Assembly: GCA_036725345.1 (NCBI GenBank)
Contig: DAIMEJ010000001.1
Location: forward strand, 186,001-250,000
Reading direction: 5' to 3'
Source of the DNA: JAPLJU01 sp036725345
Lineage (GTDB): Bacteria > Desulfobacterota > Syntrophia > Syntrophales > UBA2192
Length of the DNA stretch: 64,000 nt
The notes beneath the pieces were generated by a model. The model searched no databases, was not told where the DNA came from, and was given only the letters and a program-made list of their open reading frames with translations. Of the stretch, positions 19,185 through 27,318 are shown piece after piece; positions within the stretch are counted from its first letter, which is position 1; every line of letters begins with the position of its first letter. The translations under genes were made by a program, and so were the position numbers.

Positions 19185-20060
19185 ATGAAGTATGAAGGAA
19201 GAATCATCCGGCCCCCCAGCGAAGCCCGGAGCCTTCTTCTGCAGGCGACCGTCGGGTGTTCCCATAACCGGTGCACCTTCTGTGCCGCTTACAAGCAGAA
19301 ACGGTTCCGGATCAAGACGCAGGAAGAAATCGAGGAGGACATCCGGGAGGCCGGCGCTACCCTGCGCGGGGTGGAACGGGTTTTTCTCTGTGACGGAGAT
19401 GCCCTCATCATTCCCCAGCGCAGGCTTCTCGAGATCCTGCGGTCCATCCGGGAGAACATCCGCGGGGTGCAGCGGGTCGGCACTTACGCCAACGCGAAGA
19501 GCATCCTCCGGAAAAGCCCGGAAGAACTTACCGACCTGAAGGAAGGGGGGCTCAGGATTGTCTACCTGGGCGTGGAGACGGGAAGCGAGGAGGTCCTCCG
19601 GCGGATCCGGAAGGGGGTCAGCTATGAGCAGATGGTCGAAGCCGGCCGGAGGGTAAAGCAGGCCGGGATCACCCTTTCGGTCACCGCCCTTCTGGGCATC
19701 GGTGGGGTTGAGTTGAGCGCGGATCACGCCGGGGAGACCGCCCGGATCCTGACGGATATCGACCCGGAGTTCACCGGCATGCTCACGGTCATGATCGTGC
19801 CGGGAACGCCGCTGTATGAGGCCTGCCGCAACGGGGCTTTTGTGCTGCCGGGTGTTTTCGATCTGCTTGGGGAACTCCGCGCCATCGTTGCGGCGTCACG
19901 CTTTACGGATTGTTTTTTCACATCCAACCACGCTTCAAACTACCTGCCCGTTCGGGCGAGGCTGCCCGCCGATCGTGAAAAGCTTCTGGGCATACTCGAC
20001 AGCGTGGTCGAGAAAAAGCGTCTGGACTTTCTGAGACCGGAATATCTGAGGGGTTTGTGA
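19185..20060 (+). CDS. Radical SAM protein with CX4CX2C cluster
   Basis: A 291-residue radical SAM enzyme. The cluster motif GCSHNRCTFC has four rather than three residues between the first two cysteines, a variant found in a subgroup of radical SAM proteins related to the Elp3/HemN fold. Other core pieces are FLCDGDAL, YLGVETGSEEVLRRIRKG and the C-terminal MIVPGTPLYE. There is no cobalamin-binding domain and no SPASM-type cysteine extension. The substrate is unknown. It is paired with the Cys-rich mini-protein and followed 16 bases later by corC. Confidence 0.8.
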   Translation: MKYEGRIIRPPSEARSLLLQATVGCSHNRCTFCAAYKQKRFRIKTQEEIEEDIREAGATLRGVERVFLCDGDALIIPQRRLLEILRSIRENIRGVQRVGTYANAKSILRKSPEELTDLKEGGLRIVYLGVETGSEEVLRRIRKGVSYEQMVEAGRRVKQAGITLSVTALLGIGGVELSADHAGETARILTDIDPEFTGMLTVMIVPGTPLYEACRNGAFVLPGVFDLLGELRAIVAASRFTDCFFTSNHASNYLPVRARLPADREKLLGILDSVVEKKRLDFLRPEYLRGL

Positions 20061-20064
20061 AGCT

Positions 20065-20076
20065 GGGAGCGCTCCC
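20065..20076 (+). promoter_or_regulatory. Palindrome covering the corC ribosome site
   Basis: GGGAGCGCTCCC is a perfect 12-base palindrome directly abutting the corC ATG. Its GGGAG is the only Shine-Dalgarno candidate, so folding could mask it. Confidence 0.35.
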
Positions 20077-20907
20077 ATGGGGAAAATTCTGGACAGCATA
20101 AGAAAGTTGTTCTTGGCCGGCACCCCGGATGAGGGTCAAAGCCGGCTCGAGGAGGAAATTCAGTCCATCATTGACGCCGGTGAGGAAAAAGGCCTCATCG
20201 ACGCCCAGTCCGGCGCCATGATCGAGAGCATCCTCGAATTCCGGGAAACCCTGGCACGGGAGGTCATGATTCCACGAACCGATATCCTGGCGATTGGAAG
20301 CCATACCGCCATCGAAGAGATCATCGAGCTCATCAATCGGCGCGGGCACACGCGGATTCCCGTATACAGCGGGAGCATCGACAACATCATCGGGATCCTC
20401 AACGTCAAGGATCTCCTGAAGTTCTGGCCCAGGCCCGTCCGGCAGGAAGACATCCTCTCCATCCTCAGGAAACCCTATTTCATACCGGAAACAAAGAACA
20501 TCCACTCTCTTCTTCACGAATTGAAGGAAAAAAAGCTGCACATGGCCATCGTTATCGATGAGTACGGCGGGACGTCGGGACTCGTCACACTGGAGGACCT
20601 GATCGAGGAGATCGTCGGCGAAATCCAGGACGAGCACGACAAGGAAGAGGAAAAATTCGTCGATCTCCCCGACGGCTACACCCTGGTGGACAGCCGTGTG
20701 GAGATCGAGGATTTCGCGCAGCGCTTCGGCGTTGAAATTCCCGAGGGCAAGTACGAGACCCTCGGAGGATTCATCCTGGATGCCCTGAAACGGATCCCCA
20801 TGACGGGCGACGTGATCGAGCACGACGGCCTTGAAATGGTGATTGCCTCGGCGGACGAGAGAAGCATCAAGAGGGTCAAGATCAGAAAAAAAGGAGAGGT
20901 CTCATAG
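20077..20907 (+). CDS. corC: CorC/HlyC-family CBS-domain protein
   Basis: A 276-residue soluble protein. An N-terminal linker helix region is followed by two CBS domains (about residues 65-190, with MIPRTDILAI, GHTRIPVYSG and MAIVIDEYGGTSGLVTLEDL), then a C-terminal CorC_HlyC domain (about 200-275, starting near YTLVDSRVEIEDFAQRFGV). It lacks the membrane domain of longer family members, like E. coli CorC (YbeX), linked to magnesium and cobalt efflux. It is followed directly by lnt, as ybeX is in E. coli. Confidence 0.9.
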   Translation: MGKILDSIRKLFLAGTPDEGQSRLEEEIQSIIDAGEEKGLIDAQSGAMIESILEFRETLAREVMIPRTDILAIGSHTAIEEIIELINRRGHTRIPVYSGSIDNIIGILNVKDLLKFWPRPVRQEDILSILRKPYFIPETKNIHSLLHELKEKKLHMAIVIDEYGGTSGLVTLEDLIEEIVGEIQDEHDKEEEKFVDLPDGYTLVDSRVEIEDFAQRFGVEIPEGKYETLGGFILDALKRIPMTGDVIEHDGLEMVIASADERSIKRVKIRKKGEVS

Positions 20908-22475
20908 AAAAGGGGTCAAAGATCAAGAAAACCCGCCGCAAGTCGTTCCCGGCGATTCGACGGGATTATCGTTCGCTCCTGCTTTCGGTCCTTTCCGGTG
21001 TTCTCCTGTTCCTTTCATTCCCGAAATTCGGACATTGGGCATTTGGCTGGGTCTGCCTGGTACCCCTCCTCTGCGTCCTGAGAGGGCGGGATATGGCCGG
21101 TGCCTTCATGCTGGGTCTTGTTGCCGGCCTGGTGTACAATGTCGGTCTCCTCTACTGGGTGTCGGGCGTCGTTGTCCAGTACGGCCATCTCCCCCTCTGG
21201 CTCGGTATCCTCATCATGCTCCTCCTGACGCTCTACCTGAGTCTTTACGTTTCCCTGTTTGCCGCCGCTGTGAACTATCTGGGCAGGCGGCAGGTACCCC
21301 TTGCCGTGACCGCACCCCTCCTGTGGGTCCTTCTGGAATACGGGAAGGCCCATCTCCTGACGGGCTTTCCCTGGGGGAGCCTGGCATACAGCCAGTATCT
21401 GAACCTTCCCATGATCCAGATTGCCGACCTGACGGGTCCCTACGGCGTCTCTTTTCTTCTCGTTCTCGTCAATGCCGTTCTATGCGACCTCATCACGCAG
21501 AAGGAAAGCAGGTTCGTCGTCCTGACGGAGCTCGTGGCCGGAAGCATCCTGCTCTCCGCCGCTTACACTTACGGGGCCTACCGGCTTGCCGACACGGGAG
21601 CCCGAATCAGAAACACCCCCTCGAAACCCGTTGCGATTGTGCAGGGAAATGTCGATCAGAGCATCAAATGGGATCCCCGTTTTCAGCAGGAGACGATCCG
21701 GACATACACGGAACTCTCGGGGAAAGCAGCCTTGGGCAGCCCCGACCTGATCGTCTGGCCGGAAACGGCGACCCCTTTCCTCTTCCAGCAGGTCGATGAA
21801 AAACAAGGGGAGGTTTTAGCGGTGGCGAGAAGCGCGAAGGCCTTTCTCATTTTCGGCAGCATCAGCTACCGGCGGATTGAAAACCGGACGCATTTTCAGA
21901 ACAGCGCCTACCTTCTCTCCCCGCAAGGGGAGATTCTCGGGCGGTATGACAAGGTCCATCTGGTCCCCTATGGTGAGTATGTCCCCTTGAGGCCGTTTTT
22001 CCCCTTTGTTGAAAAGCTGGCCGTCGGCGTCGGAGATTTTCTGCCCGGCGAGGGCTTCGAGCCTCTATCGATGGATGGCGAAAAAGTGGGAATTCTGATA
22101 TGCTACGAAGCAATCTTTCCCGAGATCAGCCGGGCTTACCGGGAAAGGGGCGCGTCTTTTCTGGTCAATCTGACGAACGACGCCTGGTTTGGTAAGTCTT
22201 CCGCCCCCTACCAGCACCTGGCCATCACCGCATTCAGGGCGGTGGAAAACCGCCTCTTCATCATCCGGGCGGCCAACACGGGGATCAGCGCCTTCATCGC
22301 GCCGACGGGAGAGATTCTCTCGGGGACAGCGCTTTTTGAAACGACGGTTCTGCAGGGCCTGTTTCATGTCATGGAGGGCGGAACCTTTTATTCCAGGTTC
22401 GGGGATTTTTTCGTATATTTTTGCATGGCTTTTTTCTTCATGATTTTCATCATTACAAGACGGAGGGAATCGTAA
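20904..22475 (+). CDS. lnt: Apolipoprotein N-acyltransferase (non-standard start codon)
   Basis: Inner-membrane enzyme that N-acylates lipoproteins. It has several N-terminal membrane helices, then a nitrilase-like domain with the triad Glu in VWPETATPF, Lys in GRYDKVHLVPYGEY and Cys in ICYEAIF. The first ATG (21093) would remove the conserved first membrane segment (SFPKFGHWAFGWVCLVPLL), yet no in-frame ATG, GTG or TTG exists between the corC stop and 21093. Initiation at AUA 20904 (after AGGAGAGG) or AUC 20922 (after AGGGG) is inferred; the 5' coordinate is therefore uncertain. The stop is immediately followed by the prfB ATG. Confidence 0.85.
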   Translation: MEKGSKIKKTRRKSFPAIRRDYRSLLLSVLSGVLLFLSFPKFGHWAFGWVCLVPLLCVLRGRDMAGAFMLGLVAGLVYNVGLLYWVSGVVVQYGHLPLWLGILIMLLLTLYLSLYVSLFAAAVNYLGRRQVPLAVTAPLLWVLLEYGKAHLLTGFPWGSLAYSQYLNLPMIQIADLTGPYGVSFLLVLVNAVLCDLITQKESRFVVLTELVAGSILLSAAYTYGAYRLADTGARIRNTPSKPVAIVQGNVDQSIKWDPRFQQETIRTYTELSGKAALGSPDLIVWPETATPFLFQQVDEKQGEVLAVARSAKAFLIFGSISYRRIENRTHFQNSAYLLSPQGEILGRYDKVHLVPYGEYVPLRPFFPFVEKLAVGVGDFLPGEGFEPLSMDGEKVGILICYEAIFPEISRAYRERGASFLVNLTNDAWFGKSSAPYQHLAITAFRAVENRLFIIRAANTGISAFIAPTGEILSGTALFETTVLQGLFHVMEGGTFYSRFGDFFVYFCMAFFFMIFIITRRRES

Positions 22476-23586
22476 ATGTTCGAAGATCTACCGGGTAAAA
22501 TAAAGGAAACAAGGAAAAAACTCGACACGCTTCGAGGTTATCTTTGAAATAGAAAACCGGCAGATGAGACTGGAGGAGCTGGAGAAGTCCGCCTCGAGAC
22601 AGGATCTCTGGAATCAGCCCGACAAGGCGAGGGAGCTGCTGAGGGAAAAGACCCGCCTGGAGGCGACCATCGAGCGTTTCAAAAAACTGGAAACGGCCGC
22701 CCGGGACCTGGAGGAACTCTACGACATCGCCCGAGAAGAGGCGGACGAGAGAACCCTCGCTGAACTGGAAGGCGATGCGGACGGCATTCTGGAAAACGTC
22801 AGGGACGAAGAGATCCGGTCTCTGCTCGGTCAGGTGGAAGACGGAAAAAACGCCATTATGACCATTCATGCAGGCGCCGGGGGCACCGAAGCACAGGACT
22901 GGGCGGAGATGCTCCTGAGAATGTATCTGCGGTGGGGGGAAAAGAAGGGCTTCAAAACAAGCATCCTCGACTATCAATACGGTGAGGAAGCCGGTGTCAA
23001 AAGTGCCACCGTCCATATTGAAGGGGAATACGCCTATGGTTACAGCAAGGCCGAATCGGGTATCCACAGGCTGGTCCGGATTTCCCCCTTCGATGCCAGC
23101 AGCCGCCGGCACACCTCCTTCGCCTCCGTGTTCGTCTATCCGGAGGTAGACGATGAAATTGTCGTGGATATCGACGAAAAGGACCTCAAAATTGACACAT
23201 ACAGGGCCGGGGGCAAGGGAGGGCAGCACGTCAACAAGACGGATTCCGCCGTCCGGATCACGCACATTCCCACCAACATCGTCGTCCAATGCCAGAACGA
23301 GCGCTCCCAGCACAAAAACAAGGCGATGGCCCTGAAAGTCCTCCGTTCAAGACTCTTCGAACTCAAGAGGAAGGAGCAGGAGGAGAAGAGGGACGCCCTC
23401 CATTCATCAAAAAAGGAAATCGCCTGGGGTAGCCAGATCCGATCCTACGTCCTCCATCCCTACAAGTTGATCAAGGACCACCGCACGAATCTTGAAGTCG
23501 GAAATGTACAGAAAGTCCTCGATGGCGAAATCGATGGCTTCATAGAGGCCTACCTTTTGAGCGAGACGACGGCGTCCCGGGCCTGA
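22476..23586 (+). CDS. prfB: Peptide chain release factor 2 with programmed +1 frameshift
   Basis: Recognises UGA and UAA stop codons and releases the peptide. The first 23 codons (22476-22544, MFEDLPGK to LRGYL) end at an in-frame TGA (22545-22547). The main frame continues one base on from 22546 as EIENRQMRLEELE. Joined, the protein is 369 residues, the usual RF2 length. It has the SPF stop-codon tripeptide (about residue 202, ISPFDASS) and the GGQ loop (about 248, GGKGGQHVNKTDSA). Reading only from the ATG at 22564 would lose the N-terminal helix. The start directly follows the lnt stop. Confidence 0.95.
22530..22548 (+). promoter_or_regulatory. RF2 autoregulatory frameshift site
   Basis: An SD-like GAGG (22534-22537) lies a few bases before the slippery CTT followed by TGA (22542-22547). 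When RF2 is scarce the ribosome pauses at UGA, the Leu tRNA slips from CUU to UUU, and reading goes on at GAA. The arrangement is as in E. coli prfB, with a shorter G-run. Confidence 0.92.
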
Positions 23587-23628
23587 AATAACAAAGATTT
23601 TCGTGTGTCGAACCGCGTTTGATCACGA

Positions 23629-23653
23629 GGAGCCGCTGAAAGGCTCCATTTTT
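23629..23653 (+). terminator. Probable terminator after prfB
   Basis: GGAGCC, a 7-base loop, GGCTCC, then ATTTTT. A 6-bp GC-rich stem 42 bases beyond the prfB stop. Confidence 0.55.
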
Positions 23654-23724
23654 GCATAAATAACTATCTGGGCAATGAATTCTCCCGTTTACGGTCTGGT
23701 TTGTCCCGCGGGAGCAAATAACCT

Positions 23725-23754
23725 TTGACATTCCGCGCAGGGTTTTGATAGATG
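23725..23754 (+). promoter_or_regulatory. Candidate promoter of mltD
   Basis: TTGACA at 23725-23730 and TAGATG at 23749-23754, with an 18-base spacer, inside the 297-base gap between prfB and mltD. Confidence 0.55.
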
Positions 23755-23883
23755 CGCCTATGAACCGAGGCGCGAATGTTCTGTCATCCATCAGGAAAGG
23801 GCGCCCTTTTTTCGCCCGGCCCGCCGCCACGGGCGGATCTTGCGGGGTTCGGCCCGAAGACGCCAGCTAAAGGAGTTTTTCCG

Positions 23884-25689
23884 ATGTCTTTTTCGAAGTG
23901 GGTTGTACTTCCGGCTCTTCTTCTCTTCCTGATTTCCTGCGCGCACTCCACACCCTCCGTGACGGAATCCGTCGGATCCGATTCGAAAGCCCCTCAGACC
24001 ACGCAGAAAAACCGCGCGGTAAAAGACGGCTCATCCCAGAAACCCGTTCAACTCACCCGGTTGAACAACGCCCCGGCGCCCGCAGACAGAGCCTCCGCCG
24101 CAACCGGCGAGGACTGCCCCCCTGAAGTGACGGCCAAAAAGGTGCTCAATGAACCGGGCGATCGAATCGGCGTTTCACCGTCCGCCCCGGGGGCAACCCT
24201 GGAAAACCAGGGTTATGAGCCGGACGTCGCGATCGATGAGCCGGAGGATGAGATGGACGAATCCCTCGTCCTGCTCAAGCAGGCGGAAGAATACCGGCAG
24301 AAGGGGGATATCGATCGGGCACTCAAGACACTCGACCAGGCTTACGCCCTTATTCTGGACGTCAACGGGGAATCCAACCTGGCCCGCCAGAAGGACGACC
24401 TGCGCCTGATGATCTCCATGCGGATCGTGCAGATCTACACCTCCAAGAGCGGGCTCACCAACGGGAAACGAGGCGAGATACCGATCGTGATGAACGACGA
24501 CGTGGAGAAGGAGATCCGCTCCTTTCAAACGATAGAGCGGAGTTTCTTCATCCGATCCTACCAGCGATCCGGGTTCTACCTTCCGATCGTCAAACGTTAT
24601 CTCAAGGATGCCGGCTTGCCGCAGGAACTGGCGTGGCTGCCCCTGGTGGAAAGCGGCTTCCAGGCACACGCGCTCTCGAGGGCGCGCGCTTTGGGCCTCT
24701 GGCAGTTCATCCCCTCCACGGGGTATAAATACGGGCTCACCCGCGACCTGTGGGTCGATGAGCGGATGAGCGTCGAGAAATCGACGAGAGCCGCCATTGC
24801 CTACCTGAAGGATCTGCACAGCATCTTCGGGGACTGGCTGACCGTACTGGCCGCCTATAACTGCGGTGAGGGGCGGGTCCTGAAGGTCATCTCCACACAG
24901 CAGATAAACTATCTCGACCGGTTCTGGGATCTCTATCACCTGCTGCCCTACGAAACGGCACGGTACGTGCCGCGCTTCCTCGCCACGCTTCATATCATCA
25001 AAGATCCCAAAAGATACGGCATGGATCTCGAGGGCGATATGGCGTGCCCCATCGAATACGAACTCGTCAAGACACAGAAGAGCATGCGGCTCCAGGAAAT
25101 CGCCCGGAACCTCAGCATCCCCACGGAGACGCTCATATTGCTCAACTCGGAGCTTCGTCACCAGCAAACCCCGGACAAAGAATACAGCCTGAAGGTTCCC
25201 GTCGGGCTCGGCAAGCAGCTCGCCATGGCGGAGCCTCAGATCGAGGAAGCGAAGCCGCCTGTCTACGAGAGGACGAAGGCGCGGAAGGGAAGGAAGTACG
25301 TCAAGCATCGGGTCCGCTCGGGCGAGACGGTCCAGTCCATAGCCGGTCAGTACGGTGTGTCCTCCAAGACGCTTCTGGCCTATAACGGGATGAGCAGCAG
25401 CCAGACGAAGCTCAAGTCAGGCAGGGTCATCCGGGTACCGCTGGCCACGAGATCCAAATCGAAGAAGACGAAGGCGGCAAAAAAAGATAGGGGCAAGAAG
25501 CAGACCCCGTCGGGCGGCCCGGACGTCATCTCCTACAAGGTCAGGCAGGGGGACACGCTTTTCGCCCTGGCGTCGCGCTACAACACGTCGGCGTCGGAAA
25601 TCAAAAAGCTGAACCATTTAAAAAGCGACCAGCTGAAAAAGGGGCAGGTCATCAGGATAAAGACCGCCAAGACCGATGCGGGAGGGTGA
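23884..25689 (+). CDS. mltD: Membrane-bound lytic murein transglycosylase D
   Basis: Outer-envelope lipoprotein that cleaves peptidoglycan glycan strands. The signal peptide ends in the lipobox LISC (Cys19). Residues 20-120 are low-complexity, then a helical TPR-like stretch. The lytic transglycosylase domain (about 225-370) has the catalytic Glu in LVESGFQ, with LGLWQFIPSTG and LAAYNCGEGRV. Two LysM peptidoglycan-binding domains lie near 470-520 and 548-595. The 601 residues begin at the ATG after AAAGGAG; an upstream in-frame ATG (23776) would bury the signal peptide. A strong terminator follows. Confidence 0.92.
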   Translation: MSFSKWVVLPALLLFLISCAHSTPSVTESVGSDSKAPQTTQKNRAVKDGSSQKPVQLTRLNNAPAPADRASAATGEDCPPEVTAKKVLNEPGDRIGVSPSAPGATLENQGYEPDVAIDEPEDEMDESLVLLKQAEEYRQKGDIDRALKTLDQAYALILDVNGESNLARQKDDLRLMISMRIVQIYTSKSGLTNGKRGEIPIVMNDDVEKEIRSFQTIERSFFIRSYQRSGFYLPIVKRYLKDAGLPQELAWLPLVESGFQAHALSRARALGLWQFIPSTGYKYGLTRDLWVDERMSVEKSTRAAIAYLKDLHSIFGDWLTVLAAYNCGEGRVLKVISTQQINYLDRFWDLYHLLPYETARYVPRFLATLHIIKDPKRYGMDLEGDMACPIEYELVKTQKSMRLQEIARNLSIPTETLILLNSELRHQQTPDKEYSLKVPVGLGKQLAMAEPQIEEAKPPVYERTKARKGRKYVKHRVRSGETVQSIAGQYGVSSKTLLAYNGMSSSQTKLKSGRVIRVPLATRSKSKKTKAAKKDRGKKQTPSGGPDVISYKVRQGDTLFALASRYNTSASEIKKLNHLKSDQLKKGQVIRIKTAKTDAGG

Positions 25690-25714
25690 TTGCACCCGCG
25701 GAGGGCGAACGATC

Positions 25715-25744
25715 AAGCGGCGCCGGAACCGGCGCCGCTTTTTT
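25715..25744 (+). terminator. Terminator after mltD
   Basis: AAGCGGCGCCGG and CCGGCGCCGCTT form a perfect 12-bp stem with a 2-base loop, followed by TTTT. It just overlaps the end of ybeY, which reads in the opposite direction. Confidence 0.9.
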
Positions 25745-26192
25745 ATGTCCCGGCGGTATTTTTCACGGCGGCATAGATCTCCCGTTCCTTGTCCCTCATG
25801 CGAAGGCCTTTGCCTCTCGAGCCCTCGTGGTTGTAACCGAGGAGGTGAAGAATGCCGTGGATCAGAAGAAAAAGAACCTCATCCTCAAGGGTCATACCGA
25901 CTTTCTTTGCGTCCCGGGACGCGGTTTCCACTGAAACGACGACATCACCCAGAACCTGAGGGTGGATTTTTTTGAAGGGGCCTTCCAGCATGGGAAAGGC
26001 GATGACGTTGGTCGGCCGGTTCCTCTTCAGGTAATCCCGGTTGAGGTCCCGGATCTCGCGGTCTTCGACGAGCAGAATGCTGAGTTCGTCCCTTTCCCGA
26101 TCCAGTTGTTTCAGGATCCTTCGGACGGTTCGGCGCAGGGAGGGAATGTCAAGATTCGCGATCGCCTGCCTGTTTGTGATGACGATGGACAT
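25743..26192 (-). CDS. ybeY: Endoribonuclease YbeY (rRNA maturation)
   Basis: Single-strand endoribonuclease used in 16S rRNA 3' maturation and ribosome quality control. The 149 residues include the metal-binding signature HGILHLLGYNHE (three His) and the RPTNVIAFPM motif. It is encoded 48 bases downstream of phoH, the common phoH-ybeY order. The remaining members of the E. coli ybeZ-ybeY-ybeX-lnt cluster, corC and lnt, sit 4 kb away on the other strand. Confidence 0.93.
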   Translation of the reverse strand: MSIVITNRQAIANLDIPSLRRTVRRILKQLDRERDELSILLVEDREIRDLNRDYLKRNRPTNVIAFPMLEGPFKKIHPQVLGDVVVSVETASRDAKKVGMTLEDEVLFLLIHGILHLLGYNHEGSRGKGLRMRDKEREIYAAVKNTAGT

Positions 26193-26240
26193 GGACCGCT
26201 CCGGAAGTCTTCGAAGAGTGCGGGGAGAGTTGCCGTGGAC

Positions 26241-27236
26241 TCAGGTCTCCCTGGGACGGGTTTTCCTCCGGTCCGTGTGGTTGTAGGCCCGTATGATGTC
26301 CTGGACAAGGGGGTGCCTGACCACGTCTATTTCGGTGAAGTAGATGAAGCTGATGCCCGGTGTCTGTCGCAGGATGCCCTCCACTTCGATCAGACCCGAT
26401 GTCTTCTCGGAGGGCAGGTCCGTCTGGGTTACGTCCCCGGTGATAATGGCTTTTGACCCGAATCCGAGTCTGGTGAGGAACATCTTCATCTGCTCGGAAG
26501 TGGTGTTCTGGGCTTCGTCGAGGATCACGATCGAATCGTTGAGCGTTCGTCCCCTCATGAAGGCCAGCGGGGCGACTTCGATGATTCCCTTCGCGGTCAG
26601 GTCCATGGCCTTGTCGAAATCCATCATATCGTAGAGGGCGTCATAGAGGGGGCGGAGATAGGGGTTGATCTTGTCCGCCAGGTCGCCGGGGAGGAAGCCC
26701 AGCCTTTCCCCGGCTTCCAGCGCAGGCCTCGTCAGAACGATGCGGTTGACTTTTCTGTCCGTGAGATAGGCGACCGCCATCGCCATGGCCAGGTAGGTTT
26801 TCCCCGTGCCCGCCGGTCCGATACCGAAGACCATGTCGTGTTTCCTGATGGCGTCGATGTACTGTTTCTGGGCGATGCTCTTGGGCGTGATGATCCGCTT
26901 TTTCGAGGAGATAAAAACCCGGTCGAGAAAAATATCCTCGAGACGGGTGGAACGGTTCTCCTTCAGGATCCTCAGTGCAAAATCGATGTCCGTTGAAAAA
27001 ACGGGATAGCCTTTTTCAATGAGGCCGTAGAGTTGCACGAGGAGATTCTCCGTGAGATCGACATCGAAATGCTCCCCCGAGAGGGAGACGTGGTTCCCCC
27101 GCACGGAGATCTTCACCTTCTGAAGTTTTTCGATGAGTTTGATGTGCTGGTCGCGTTCGCCGATCAGAAGGCGAAGGACGTTGTTATTCGGGAAGTTTAA
27201 CTTGCGGAGGGATAAATCTTCCAGCTGTGCCTTCAA
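26241..27236 (-). CDS. phoH: PhoH-like ATPase
   Basis: PhoH-family NTPase (E. coli YbeZ type), proposed to work with YbeY in RNA handling. An N-terminal KH-like region of about 100 residues precedes the P-loop domain with Walker A GPAGTGKT (about residue 140) and Walker B VILDEAQNT. The 331-residue length is normal. The frame begins at TTG with an AGGAGAG site somewhat far (12 bases) upstream. It lies directly before ybeY in the same direction. Confidence 0.92.
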   Translation of the reverse strand: MKAQLEDLSLRKLNFPNNNVLRLLIGERDQHIKLIEKLQKVKISVRGNHVSLSGEHFDVDLTENLLVQLYGLIEKGYPVFSTDIDFALRILKENRSTRLEDIFLDRVFISSKKRIITPKSIAQKQYIDAIRKHDMVFGIGPAGTGKTYLAMAMAVAYLTDRKVNRIVLTRPALEAGERLGFLPGDLADKINPYLRPLYDALYDMMDFDKAMDLTAKGIIEVAPLAFMRGRTLNDSIVILDEAQNTTSEQMKMFLTRLGFGSKAIITGDVTQTDLPSEKTSGLIEVEGILRQTPGISFIYFTEIDVVRHPLVQDIIRAYNHTDRRKTRPRET

Positions 27237-27272
27237 TAAGGAATCACGCTCTCCTGTCTGATTTTCCCAAGG

Positions 27273-27301
27273 ATGCTAACACGTTAGCGCCCTGATTGCA
27301 A
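27273..27301 (-). promoter_or_regulatory. Candidate promoter of phoH-ybeY
   Basis: On the minus strand TTGCAA (27301-27296), a 17-base spacer and TAGCAT (27278-27273). Confidence 0.45.
27275..27288. promoter_or_regulatory. Palindrome over the phoH -10 region
   Basis: GCTAAC, two bases, GTTAGC: an inverted repeat overlapping the candidate -10 element and part of the spacer, so a possible operator. No known regulator is assigned. Confidence 0.35.
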
Positions 27302-27318
27302 CAGGTTTTCCGTTCTCC

